DNA of 64,000 nucleotides from Candidatus Saccharimonadota bacterium (GCA_017432025.1 JAFRJX010000003.1:186001-250000); one strand, 5' to 3'. Positions 18,245 through 26,699 are shown, numbered from the stretch's first letter. Notes: a model not told the origin generated them from the sequence alone. Translations and numbers: made by a program.

Positions 18245-19150
18245 TTAGTTGTAAAGGTTTTCAACTGAGATTGAAGGACCCATGGTCGTCGTCACAAAGA
18301 CTGACTTTACATAGGTTCCCTTAAGCGAAGCTGGCTTCTGCGACTTAAGGCTATCAAAGAAGGCGTTAGCGTTCTCAAGGAGTTTAGCTTCGCCAAATGA
18401 AACCTTACCAAGGCCAATGTGGACGATCGACTGCTTATCAACACGATACTCAACCTTGCCAGCCTTAGACTCTTTGACGGCTTTTTCAACGTCCATTGTA
18501 ACAGTACCAGCCTTTGGATTTGGCATCAAACCCTTAGGGCCAAGTAAACGAGCATACTTACCAAGCTTTGGCATGTATTGTGGAGTTGAAATCAAGATAT
18601 CAAAGTTGATTTCGCCCTTGTCGAGTTGCTTCAAGAAATCTTCATCTTCAGCCACATCAGCACCGGCTGCTTTAGCGGCTTTGCAAACATCAAGCGGAGC
18701 AAAGACGGCGACACGTACAGTCTTACCATTACCATTTGGAAGCACCAAGGTGGCACGAATGTTTTGATCGGCCTGGCGTGGATCAACGCCAAGGCGGACA
18801 TGAGCTTCAACGGAAGCGTCAAATTTGGTTGGGTTAGTCTTAATAGCAAGTGCGATAGCATCTTTAAGGCTGTAGGCTTTACCTTTTTCAACCAATTTGT
18901 AAGCTTCTTGGTATTTCTTACCACGGCGTTCAATGCGTGGACGAGTGACTGGCTTAGCGCCTTTTGGCTTCTCTTCGCCTTCCTTAGCGGCACGCTCAGC
19001 CTTGCGAGCTTGGCGCTCTTCCTCGGCCTTCACTTCTTCAATATGCTTTTTTGATTTCTTACCAGACTTTGCAAAAGTTTCTGGTTCGGCAGTTTCTGGA
19101 GCTTCTGGAGCTTCGACTGCATCAAGTTTTTTGGCTTCTTCTTCAGCCAT
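18245..19150 (-). CDS. rplA: Ribosomal protein uL1 with charged N-terminal extension
   Basis: uL1 of the 50S stalk. The canonical part (about residues 85-301) has the KKYQEAYKLVEKGKAYSLKDA start and the GPKGLMPNPKAGTVT signature. The first 80 or so residues are an extra, highly charged Lys/Glu/Ala/Pro tail with no predicted fold. Typical L1 is about 230 aa; this is 301. I use the ATG at 19150, preceded by AAAGGAAA, and not the frame to 19195. Such extensions are seen in other CPR bacteria to my knowledge, function unknown. Confidence 0.95.
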   Translation of the reverse strand: MAEEEAKKLDAVEAPEAPETAEPETFAKSGKKSKKHIEEVKAEEERQARKAERAAKEGEEKPKGAKPVTRPRIERRGKKYQEAYKLVEKGKAYSLKDAIALAIKTNPTKFDASVEAHVRLGVDPRQADQNIRATLVLPNGNGKTVRVAVFAPLDVCKAAKAAGADVAEDEDFLKQLDKGEINFDILISTPQYMPKLGKYARLLGPKGLMPNPKAGTVTMDVEKAVKESKAGKVEYRVDKQSIVHIGLGKVSFGEAKLLENANAFFDSLKSQKPASLKGTYVKSVFVTTTMGPSISVENLYN

Positions 19151-19242
19151 GAATTTCCTTTCTGTGGTCTTAACGGGGATTTCCCCTCCCATCAAATTAA
19201 ATTGTATTTGATAATTATAACAAATTTTTACTAAAAACGCAA

Positions 19243-19270
19243 GAAAAATGGGGGCTGCTTCAGCCCCCGG
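19243..19270 (-). terminator. Terminator after the orphan gene
   Basis: GGGGGCTG-CTT-CAGCCCCC forms an 8-bp GC-rich stem (19250-19268). A T-run follows on the minus strand. It separates the 156-aa orphan gene from rplA. Confidence 0.85.
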
Positions 19271-19282
19271 GGTGTTGGGTTA

Positions 19283-19753
19283 TTACCCTTCAGTTGCACG
19301 CCGCGATCTTCTTCGACTGTAATATGGACCAACGTTATGCATGTCGGTGTCTACGACACCAAAGGTATGGCAATTTCGTTCGCCGAAATGTGCCATTTCG
19401 TATGCGAGTTCGGTAATTCGTTCAGATACGGTTCTATATGCATGATTGCACTCCAGTTCATACCTGGTCATATTTATCATATACCGAATTTCCGAAGATC
19501 GTAGCTTTTCAAGCCAATTTCTAGTCGTACATTTATCGACGAACTGAAACAATGGTAGTTCCGGATAAGCATCTAGAATATACTTAGGGATCCTCCCTAC
19601 ACGTGTCTTCTTTTTGCCACTACATGCTTCAGCCTTCCAGTCGATGAGAAATAAATAGCGATAAATCGTTGTCCTGTATGTCTCTGCATACATTGCCCAT
19701 AGTTCTATGGCCTCTTCAATCAAAGAGTCATGGCTTGCATTTAAAAGTTCCAT
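19283..19753 (-). CDS. Orphan 156-aa protein inside the ribosomal gene cluster
   Basis: I do not recognise this protein. It is mostly helical by pattern, with no signal peptide or membrane segment, several scattered cysteines and aromatic residues, and a basic C-terminal tail (YYSRRRSRRATEG). A strong Shine-Dalgarno TAGGAGG lies before the ATG, and a small hairpin (ATCTGGG-TTT-CCCAGAT arrangement) lies just upstream of it in the leader. It has its own promoter and terminator and sits between rplK and rplA, which are normally neighbours. This looks like an inserted cassette. Confidence 0.65.
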   Translation of the reverse strand: MELLNASHDSLIEEAIELWAMYAETYRTTIYRYLFLIDWKAEACSGKKKTRVGRIPKYILDAYPELPLFQFVDKCTTRNWLEKLRSSEIRYMINMTRYELECNHAYRTVSERITELAYEMAHFGERNCHTFGVVDTDMHNVGPYYSRRRSRRATEG

Positions 19754-19769
19754 TTTAGCCTCCTAACTA

Positions 19770-19831
19770 AAATCTCTGGGTAAACCCAGATACATTATAT
19801 CATTAATAGAGAGGCCGGTCAAACCGGAGAC
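19770..19831 (-). promoter_or_regulatory. Promoter and leader hairpins of the orphan gene
   Basis: The minus strand carries a CCGG-loop-CCGG hairpin (about 19811-19831), then a TATAAT box, then a second hairpin with TCTGGG and CCCAGA arms shortly before the TAGGAGG ribosome site. The second hairpin could influence ribosome access. Confidence 0.35.
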
Positions 19832-19860
19832 AAAAAACAGGCCCTTTCGGACCTGTTTTC
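19832..19860 (-). terminator. Terminator after rplK
   Basis: On the minus strand AACAGGTCC-GAAA-GGGCCTGTT forms a 9-bp stem with one G-U pair and a stable GAAA tetraloop. Six T follow. It lies 8 nt after the rplK stop. Confidence 0.88.
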
Positions 19861-19867
19861 TTAAACT

Positions 19868-20296
19868 TTAGTCAGTAACTTCTACGCCCATTGAGCGAGC
19901 AGTGCCGGCCACGATTTTGACTGCGCCATCGAGATCAACTGCGTTGAGTTGTTCCATCTTGGCTTTGGCAATCTCTTCGAGCTGAGCACGGCTGATTTTG
20001 CCGACCTTCTCAACGTTTGGTTTACCAGAGCCTTTCTCAATCTTGATTGCTTCGCGAATGAGATCATCTACTGGTTGACCGAGACACTTCCAATCAAAGG
20101 TGCGGTCTTCGAAGACACGGATGTGAACAATTACGTTCTTGCCCATGAATTCCTTGGTCTTTTCGTTGAATGGGTTGATGAAATCCATCATGTTAAGACC
20201 CCATTGACCAAGCGTAGAACCAACCGGAGGACCTGCAGTTGCACGACCGCCAGGGATTCTAAGTTTCAAATTACCGATAACTTTCTTTTCTGCCAT
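19868..20296 (-). CDS. rplK: Ribosomal protein uL11
   Basis: A 142-aa uL11, which forms the GTPase-associated centre with 23S rRNA. The conserved ATAGPPVGSTLGQWGLN motif and the C-terminal rRNA-binding domain (AGTARSMGVEV) are intact. I chose MAEKKVIG at 20296; the frame open to 20350 adds 18 residues that do not belong to L11. The promoter TATAAT lies about 55 nt upstream. Its usual downstream partner rplA is separated by a terminator and an orphan gene. Confidence 0.96.
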   Translation of the reverse strand: MAEKKVIGNLKLRIPGGRATAGPPVGSTLGQWGLNMMDFINPFNEKTKEFMGKNVIVHIRVFEDRTFDWKCLGQPVDDLIREAIKIEKGSGKPNVEKVGKISRAQLEEIAKAKMEQLNAVDLDGAVKIVAGTARSMGVEVTD

Positions 20297-20387
20297 CGAA
20301 TTAAAATTCCCATTAAAATTAATAATTTTAGAAGCATTTATGTAACGCATACAATTATACCAAGAAAGTGTAAAAAAGTAAAGTAAA

Positions 20388-20500
20388 AAACAAAAATACT
20401 CTCTTTTCGGAGGCGCTCGATTCAGCCCGTCGTTACGGGTGAATCTTCGCTCGGTTCGCTCCCCGTTGGTCGCGAATGCTCCTTAAAGAGAGTATTCTTT
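20388..20500 (-). terminator. Large multibranched hairpin terminator after nusG
   Basis: A perfect 12-bp inverted repeat (20395-20406 with 20485-20496, AATACTCTCTTT) encloses 78 nt. These contain further helices on the minus strand: GGAG/CTCC continuing the outer stem, a TTCGC/GCGAA hairpin, and a long GATTCACCCGT / ACGGGCTGAATC hairpin with an AACG loop. A T-rich run follows. It can end the secE-nusG transcript, but the branched interior is far more elaborate than a terminator needs. Confidence 0.7.
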
Positions 20501-20505
20501 GTTAT

Positions 20506-21054
20506 TTAGTTTAATTGCTTGACTTGAAGTGCATCAAGTTCGACTGGTGTTTCACGTCCAAACATTGATACCATGACTTTGAGCTTGCCCTTAGCGGCAT
20601 CGATTTCCGAAACAGTGCCATCAAATCCTTTAAATGGACCATCGGTAATCGAAACGACTTCGCCGATTTCATATTTGACGGAGAATTTAGGATCTTCTAC
20701 ACCCATACGCTTCTTGATTTTGGCGATTTCCTTTTCTGAAACTGGGGTTGGTTGGGTGCCAGTGCCAATAAAGCCAGTCACGCCTGGGGTGTTACGGATG
20801 ATGTACCAAGTTTCATCCGAGAGTTTCATATCAACGAGCACATAGCCTTGAAGAATCTTGCGATCTACGACTTTGCGCTTGCCATTTTTAATCTCGATTT
20901 GCTTTTCTTTTGGCACAATTGCTTCGAAAATTTTGTCTGCCATTTCGACAGTGTTGGTACGCTGATTAATACTATCAGCAACCTTATCCTCGTAACCGCT
21001 GTATGTAGAAATTGCATACCACGAACGAGTTGCATCATAACGGTTTACAGCCAT
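20506..21054 (-). CDS. nusG: Transcription factor NusG
   Basis: A 182-aa NusG, which links RNA polymerase to Rho or the ribosome. The N-terminal NGN domain (SWYAISTYSGYEDKVADSI, then LQGYVLVDMKLSDETWYIIRNTPGVTGFIG) and the C-terminal KOW domain (GEVVSITDGPFKGFDGTVSEID) are complete. It follows secE by 16 nt with AAAGGA before the ATG. It is separated from rplK by the large hairpin terminator. Confidence 0.97.
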   Translation of the reverse strand: MAVNRYDATRSWYAISTYSGYEDKVADSINQRTNTVEMADKIFEAIVPKEKQIEIKNGKRKVVDRKILQGYVLVDMKLSDETWYIIRNTPGVTGFIGTGTQPTPVSEKEIAKIKKRMGVEDPKFSVKYEIGEVVSITDGPFKGFDGTVSEIDAAKGKLKVMVSMFGRETPVELDALQVKQLN

Positions 21055-21070
21055 CTATAATTCCTTTCTT

Positions 21071-21478
21071 TTATCCTAAAATAATACTAAATAGCCATGT
21101 AAAGAACAGATCAAGTAGCATGATGACTACTGCAAAAATTGCTGTATAAACGAGCACAGCAAGTACCATTTTCCAAGTGGCCTTACGGTTTGGCCAGCGA
21201 ACTTGGCGGATTTCACGCCAGGAATCGCGAATGTAACGGAAAAATGCTACAAACGGGCGGAACAGAATAAATGGTTTCTTTTCGCCGTTTTCTTTGGCTT
21301 GCCTTTTCGCTTCTTTTTTAGTGGCTTTAGCGGCTTTTTTGTCCTCTTTTCGATTGGTTTTCTCAAGTTTTTTGTCTTTGACGACAACTTTTTTCCGAGT
21401 AATAGGCGTTTGCTCCTCTTCCTTGGTTTCCTTGGAAGCTTCGCCAGCCTTGATACGGGTTATTTTAGGTTTAGCCAT
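21071..21478 (-). CDS. secE: Preprotein translocase subunit SecE with charged extension
   Basis: SecE stabilises SecY. The conserved core is at the C-terminus: the amphipathic helix FFRYIRDSWREIRQVRWPNR and one membrane helix (about residues 105-133). About 75 N-terminal residues are very rich in Lys and Glu, giving 135 aa where a minimal SecE has about 60. A Shine-Dalgarno AAGGAG precedes the ATG. Confidence 0.93.
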   Translation of the reverse strand: MAKPKITRIKAGEASKETKEEEQTPITRKKVVVKDKKLEKTNRKEDKKAAKATKKEAKRQAKENGEKKPFILFRPFVAFFRYIRDSWREIRQVRWPNRKATWKMVLAVLVYTAIFAVVIMLLDLFFTWLFSIILG

Positions 21479-21493
21479 TTTACTCCTTGTTAT

Positions 21494-21519
21494 TAAAAAA
21501 AGTCTGATACCAGACTTGT
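21494..21519 (-). terminator. Terminator after the glucan phosphorylase gene
   Basis: AAGTCTG-GTAT-CAGACTT forms a 7-bp stem on the minus strand (21500-21517), followed by seven T. It sits between the phosphorylase stop and secE. Confidence 0.8.
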
Positions 21520-21529
21520 CAATAGTATA

Positions 21530-23272
21530 CTACGCCGGGAATAAATAGTCAAGATAATCGCGCATCATTCTAGAGCCGGAAATCACCGGAATGTAAGCGG
21601 AAAGTTGTTTTTGCATTAAGAATTCGAGATCGAAGTCATTTTGCCATGCATTTACGGCTTCCTCCATGCGACGATAGAGTTCTTCAAGTTCATCATTTTC
21701 AGACGCACCGCGGACTGATAAATAATTATCGTAGGATGCATCCGCTACGCCACCGTCATGGGTGGAAATTAGGAGATTTAAGTTGGCGATATCCTTCATC
21801 CAGGAGGTGCCACAGGCTTCGAGCCCCACAATTGGCACATTAATCGCCGTATTCGAACCACAAGACAGCCCGTAGGCGAGTTTTTCGTCATAATCGGCAA
21901 TGTAATGGACATGCGAACTTAGGAATTCATCTTTTTTAATCTCGTCGAGGAGCTTGTAAAGCTTCCCGGCCATGGTGTCGTCGCCAGTATGAATGCGGCC
22001 GGCTAGAATATAATGCGCATTGGCGCTTTCTAGAATCTGCCTCAGTCTCGAAAGATTCTTAAACGGTAGTTCCGGACGCTTATAGTCGACAAAGCGACGC
22101 TTAAAATCAAAGATAAATTCGTCATCGTCAAAATGCAAAATCTTACCATTCTGATCCGGACGATTAGATAAAGCCTCATTCAGAATTGCGCGACCGCGAC
22201 GCTTTAACTCGCGAACCTTGTCGGCTGTAATGGCGCTTAGGTTCCCAATGAACTTCTCGGTCGGATAATTAATATTATCAACAATATTATTTTCGTGATA
22301 AAACTTCATGATTTCTGGCATCACCCATTTATTCATATCGATACCATTCGTGATGGCTTTAAACTTCACTTTATTGCCGGCAATATCATGATAGTTAGCA
22401 ACCCTCGCGTGAAGTTTTGAAACGCCACTTCTAAGTTCCGCAATCTCAATCGCAACCGACGACAATTTCATCTTGCCGTTTACGAATTTGTCATTAATCC
22501 ACTTCCGGACAGCCGGCGATTTGAGATTTGGATAAACAAAACGTTCAAATTGCTCAATGCCAAACTCGGCCTCGGCAGCTTGCACAAGTGTATGGTTCGT
22601 GTACAAAGTATGCTTTCTAGTGTAAACGACGGCTTCGTAAAAATCCATGCCATTTGAAGCGAGCTCGTCGAGGCGGGCGAGTGCCGCAAAGAAAGTAGCT
22701 ACTTCATTTAACTGCATAATGGCCGGTTTGAGACCAAGTAGTTTAAGGGCAGCATATCCACCAAACCCAAGCGAAACTTCCTGATATAAACGGTGATCTG
22801 AACCACTCATTCCGGAATAGAGTTCGCCAAAGTTCGGCTCCGTAATACAAATAATTCGTGACGAACGGAAACATTTCTCGACTACATCAAGATGACAGAG
22901 CGTGCCACAACATTTGATGTTGACTGAATCAATATATTTAAAACCAAAATTACGATAGTCAACCGGACGATGCTCGTCAATTATACGATTGCCATCCATT
23001 TTTTGATGGCCTTCACTTGGGTAAAATGGCGTGATTAAGGCAAATGGCACACCCATTTGTTCAGCCACGCGCCGCGTATCAGCTGCAAGCACACCCAAGC
23101 CACCGCCACCACGAATGCCATTTTCTTGATCATAAATCTCGAGCGTCCAATAAGTGTATGGACGTTCCGGCGATAAGCTCTTCGTTAAATGCGTCCTATT
23201 AACGGCAGTCTCAAAATCATCAATATCCTCGATATTTTCGAGCGGATGATAAAAATACGGTTCATCTTGCAT
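21530..23272 (-). CDS. Alpha-glucan phosphorylase (GT35)
   Basis: A 580-aa phosphorylase of the short GT35 type, which splits alpha-1,4-glucans with phosphate to glucose-1-phosphate. Seen are the GGGGLGVLAAD start of the N-terminal domain, the TNGID segment, the FDFKRRFVDYKRPEL segment, and the PLP region EACGTSWMKDIANLN with the PLP lysine near residue 489, followed by STHDGG. It matches the starch/glycogen phosphorylase family rather than glycogen synthase. The ATG follows an extended -10 box by 10 nt. Confidence 0.85.
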   Translation of the reverse strand: MQDEPYFYHPLENIEDIDDFETAVNRTHLTKSLSPERPYTYWTLEIYDQENGIRGGGGLGVLAADTRRVAEQMGVPFALITPFYPSEGHQKMDGNRIIDEHRPVDYRNFGFKYIDSVNIKCCGTLCHLDVVEKCFRSSRIICITEPNFGELYSGMSGSDHRLYQEVSLGFGGYAALKLLGLKPAIMQLNEVATFFAALARLDELASNGMDFYEAVVYTRKHTLYTNHTLVQAAEAEFGIEQFERFVYPNLKSPAVRKWINDKFVNGKMKLSSVAIEIAELRSGVSKLHARVANYHDIAGNKVKFKAITNGIDMNKWVMPEIMKFYHENNIVDNINYPTEKFIGNLSAITADKVRELKRRGRAILNEALSNRPDQNGKILHFDDDEFIFDFKRRFVDYKRPELPFKNLSRLRQILESANAHYILAGRIHTGDDTMAGKLYKLLDEIKKDEFLSSHVHYIADYDEKLAYGLSCGSNTAINVPIVGLEACGTSWMKDIANLNLLISTHDGGVADASYDNYLSVRGASENDELEELYRRMEEAVNAWQNDFDLEFLMQKQLSAYIPVISGSRMMRDYLDYLFPA

Positions 23273-23302
23273 TATGCTTATGATTATAGCACGAACGAAT
23301 GT

Positions 23303-24262
23303 TTAATACCAAAACTTTTTCGGGAGTTTCTTGGCAATGCGCATGTGAAAATCGTAATCAAATCCCTCGAGTCGCTTCGGATTTTTTGTCTTGAAATACT
23401 TCTTCTTGATTTCGTCAGCGGTCATCATTTCGCCCGGAATTAATTTATATTTTTTCCGGAAGTTCAAGCCGCGCTTATAGTTTTCTGGTGGTAAGATTGC
23501 CATCGGCAAGAAATCACATTTAATATCTTTATCTTGATAAAGCTTCAAAGCTAGAACGGACATGGTTGGGATAATATCTTCTTTTTTATCATAGACAGCC
23601 TTAGTCTTAAATACGGTCGCTTGGCGTGTAGCGGATGGTGCTACGAAAATCACACCACCATTCTTTACGCCATCATGCGAAATCTTGGTATAAACATCGC
23701 GAAAGTCGTGTTTTAAACGATTGGCGTGTTCATATAATTCGGTGCCTTCCTTAAGACCAATTTTGCCCCACGTCGCCGGAGTGATCGTCGGCGTGATGAT
23801 AATTCCAAGTTTCTTGATCCGGTCATAATTCGGTGCGAGTGCCTCGTACCACGGCAAATTCACCGGGAAATACATTGGTTTTTCGCCCATAATATCAACC
23901 TTCATCAATAATATACGGGCAATTTCACCGAGTGACGGATGGTTAAAACCAACGACTAAGCCATTTTTCTGGTCCTTCGGCATGCCTTCATACGAGCCAG
24001 GTGTAAGTTTAGACAAGATCTTCACGAGTTTACGACGTGCCGCTTGCGTATGTTTCACTGGATCTTTCTTTGGTCCAGTTGTCTTAAAGAAATAATTAAT
24101 TGCCGTATTGCAAGCTTTACCTACCGGCACCATTTCCTTACGAAGTTTTTCAGCACCGAGTGTGTTAAGAAGTGAATAATTCTCATGTTGCATCTTATCA
24201 ATCACTTCTTCGGCCGAAAGGTTTTTAAGTTGATCAATCGAAAAAAGTTTCTTCTTTGCCAT
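23303..24262 (-). CDS. PlsC-like acyltransferase, divergent
   Basis: A 319-aa protein that fits the glycerol-phosphate acyltransferase fold. The catalytic block reads NHPSLGE near residue 107, an H-x4-E variant of the usual H-x4-D, and the APSATRQ stretch near 213 takes the place of the usual PEGTRS block. There is no clear membrane segment, but several basic patches could bind membranes. In this window it would fill the acyl-transfer step between gpsA and cdsA. This is inference: the motifs are degenerate. The start is leaderless by prediction. Confidence 0.6.
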   Translation of the reverse strand: MAKKKLFSIDQLKNLSAEEVIDKMQHENYSLLNTLGAEKLRKEMVPVGKACNTAINYFFKTTGPKKDPVKHTQAARRKLVKILSKLTPGSYEGMPKDQKNGLVVGFNHPSLGEIARILLMKVDIMGEKPMYFPVNLPWYEALAPNYDRIKKLGIIITPTITPATWGKIGLKEGTELYEHANRLKHDFRDVYTKISHDGVKNGGVIFVAPSATRQATVFKTKAVYDKKEDIIPTMSVLALKLYQDKDIKCDFLPMAILPPENYKRGLNFRKKYKLIPGEMMTADEIKKKYFKTKNPKRLEGFDYDFHMRIAKKLPKKFWY

Positions 24263-24269
24263 ATATATT

Positions 24270-24275
24270 ATTATA
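24270..24275 (-). promoter_or_regulatory. Extended -10 box 7 nt before a start codon
   Basis: TGC-TATAAT on the minus strand ends 7 nt before the ATG at 24262, which predicts a leaderless mRNA. Confidence 0.6.
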
Positions 24276-24281
24276 GCACAT

Positions 24282-24310
24282 GAAAAAGCCCCCGACTTTA
24301 AGCCGGGGGC
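24282..24310 (-). terminator. Terminator after hppA
   Basis: GCCCCCG and CGGGGGC form a 7-bp GC stem with a 9-nt loop (24288-24310). Five T follow on the minus strand, 7 nt after the hppA stop. Confidence 0.88.
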
Positions 24311-24316
24311 AAGGAG

Positions 24317-26473
24317 TTAGAACAACCGGTACGTATAGAAAACCGGTGCCAGAGTATTTGCGACGGTCGACATGGTCTTGATAAAGATATCAAGCGCCAC
24401 GCCCACAACGTCCTTACGTGTATCGCCAACGGTATCACCGACTACTGCAGCTTTATGCGCCGCAGAGCCTTTCGGGTGGCCCGGCAGACCGCCAGTTTCG
24501 ATCAACTTCTTTGCGTTGTCGAAGGCGCCGCCAGAGTTGCCGTTAAAGATGGCACGGCTAATTGCCACGATGGTGCTACCGCCCAGGAGACCGAGCACGA
24601 TTTCGGGTCCAAACGGGAACCCAAAGACGATAGGCGAAACAAGTGCCAGGATGGATGGCAGGAGCATGCAGCGCAAGGCTTCATCGGCTGCCATTTTGAT
24701 TACCTTTTCATAATCAGGTTTTTTCGTTCCCTCAATGATTCCAGGAATCTTCAGCTGACGCTCTCCTTCGTCAGCCATCAGTTTTGCTGAGTTGATGGTG
24801 TTTTCGGTCAGAATCGAAATAAAGAATTCGATGAGAGCACCGCCGATGATGCCACCAACAATTACGCTGATAATAACCATGGGATTGCTGTAGTCTGAAG
24901 CGGGATAACTACCGATGTAGGACATAATCAGTGCGACGGTTGCGAATGCTGCCGAACCAATTGCGTTGCCTTTACCAATAGCTGCTGTGGTGTTACCGAC
25001 GGCATCCAGCTCATCGGTAATTTTACGAACACTTTCCTCGAGATGACAACTCTCGGCGATACCACCAGCATTATCGGCGATGGGGCCAAAAGCATCAATC
25101 GAGACAGTCGTACCAACGAAGCTCAGCATACCAAGAGCGGCGATTGCGATACCATAGGTTCCGCAAAGGATACCGGACAAGATGATAGAAATACCAATCA
25201 CAAGTACCGGCAGGAGCACTGAACGGGCTCCGACTGCATCACCATAGGTCACCACAAAGGCCTCACCTTCGGTTGCCATTTGAGCTAGCCGTTTAACCGG
25301 CTTGTACTTCATACTAGTGTAGTATTCAGTAATCTTGCCTACGGCTACCGAGCTAACCATACCAAGTACGGCCGCTACCCATGGCGAGACCCATCCAATC
25401 TTAAAAACGTCTTCCAAGCCGGAGACTTTTCCAAAAATTGCATGTGCGCCATAAAGAGCCACCGCGATTACGACAATTGCCGAAAGGTATGTCGCTCGGT
25501 TGAGTTCTTCGCCAGGATCGTTCGTTTCACGTGAGTATTCGTGTGGTACCATCTTGCCATCGACTTGAACATAAGCAGTTTGCTTCTTATTCTTGACGAT
25601 GATGTGATTAACGCCAACGATACTACTAAGTAGCCCTCCTGCTGCCAGAATGAATGGCAACATACAAGCTGCGGTTAGTGCTTCCGGATTGTTCTTAAAC
25701 ACCTGCATAGAAATCAAGATGCATGCAGTCGGTGTTGCAACGAAACTCTCCAGAAGATCGGAAATGTTACCAGCGATGTCATTTACGCAGTCGCCAATAA
25801 AATCAGCGAGCGAGTTTGGCATTCTGGAGTCATCCTCAGGCATGTTGTGAACGTTCTTGCCGACTATGTCCGCAGAGATGTCGGCGGCTTTCGTATAGTT
25901 GCCACCGGCGACGCGGTTAAACATTGCTACGACTGAACAGCCCAGTGAATAGGTCGTCAGCCTCATAGTGACGGCGTTACAGGGATTCTTAATTAATAAG
26001 CCATATCCAACGATATCCGAATGGGGACCGCCAGAAACTAACCATACTATTAAAAATCCAAGTAATCCAAATGCTGGCACCGAATAACCACTCAGGCTCC
26101 CACCAAGAAGCGCAATCCGCATCGTTCTGCTCATCGCGCCGGTTACTCGTGCTGCATTGGTTGTCCGCACATTGGCATATGTTCCGCCACGCATACCGAT
26201 CTCCACTGCTGTTATGCTAAGTAAGGCACCGAAAATAAAAGTAATTCCGGAACCTACTTCACGAAACAGTGAATACATCAAAGCGACGATTAAAACAGTC
26301 GGCGCAATGATTCGGTATTCTCGCTTCAGAAAGGTTTTGGCTCCAGCCCGAATTATGCCAGCCAGTTCTTGCATCTCTTCCGTGCCCTCGTTATGATTGC
26401 GAAGGTCAATGAAGTTTCGCCAGATCAGGATGAACGTAATACAGACTATCACCAACGTCAATGAGTAGACCAT
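24317..26473 (-). CDS. hppA: Membrane-bound pyrophosphatase, K+-dependent type
   Basis: A 718-aa proton or sodium pump driven by pyrophosphate, with about 16 membrane helices. The substrate loops are recognisable: MPEDDSRMPNSLADFIGD near residue 211 and AAVVGDTVGDTRKD near the C-terminus. The first differs from the family: DNVGDNVGD is usual and DFIGDCVND is found, keeping the aspartates only. The GNTTAAIGKG motif near 492 has alanine where K+-independent enzymes have lysine, so it should be K+-dependent. The start at 26473 is fixed by AAGGAGGT 7 nt upstream, the best Shine-Dalgarno in the window. Base composition looks more GC-rich than neighbours. Confidence 0.93.
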   Translation of the reverse strand: MVYSLTLVIVCITFILIWRNFIDLRNHNEGTEEMQELAGIIRAGAKTFLKREYRIIAPTVLIVALMYSLFREVGSGITFIFGALLSITAVEIGMRGGTYANVRTTNAARVTGAMSRTMRIALLGGSLSGYSVPAFGLLGFLIVWLVSGGPHSDIVGYGLLIKNPCNAVTMRLTTYSLGCSVVAMFNRVAGGNYTKAADISADIVGKNVHNMPEDDSRMPNSLADFIGDCVNDIAGNISDLLESFVATPTACILISMQVFKNNPEALTAACMLPFILAAGGLLSSIVGVNHIIVKNKKQTAYVQVDGKMVPHEYSRETNDPGEELNRATYLSAIVVIAVALYGAHAIFGKVSGLEDVFKIGWVSPWVAAVLGMVSSVAVGKITEYYTSMKYKPVKRLAQMATEGEAFVVTYGDAVGARSVLLPVLVIGISIILSGILCGTYGIAIAALGMLSFVGTTVSIDAFGPIADNAGGIAESCHLEESVRKITDELDAVGNTTAAIGKGNAIGSAAFATVALIMSYIGSYPASDYSNPMVIISVIVGGIIGGALIEFFISILTENTINSAKLMADEGERQLKIPGIIEGTKKPDYEKVIKMAADEALRCMLLPSILALVSPIVFGFPFGPEIVLGLLGGSTIVAISRAIFNGNSGGAFDNAKKLIETGGLPGHPKGSAAHKAAVVGDTVGDTRKDVVGVALDIFIKTMSTVANTLAPVFYTYRLF

Positions 26474-26536
26474 ATACTCTACCTCCTTGTAAAAGTACAT
26501 GGCGGTATTTAACCCGCCACGCCGCGTGTGATTATA
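26474..26536 (-). promoter_or_regulatory. hppA promoter, leader hairpin and strong ribosome site
   Basis: On the minus strand a TATAAT box (26531-26536) is followed by a leader of about 50 nt. The leader has a GGCGG / CCGCC hairpin (26501-26505 with 26514-26518) and AAGGAGGT at 26481-26488. This classic leader contrasts with the leaderless starts around it. The rest of the 26537-26699 gap is AT-rich and contains a GTGATT / AATCAC inverted repeat upstream of the next gene. Confidence 0.6.
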
Positions 26537-26699
26537 CCACTTTCATCTGAAAAAATAAAGTGTAAGAACATTAAAAACATAAATAAAAACTATTACATTT
26601 ATGTTAAAAATCATGTATCATTAAATATAAGCAGTAATGTGATTTTTGCAAAGCGAGGCAGAATCACGTTAGTGTGGAGGCAAATAAAACAAAAGGATT

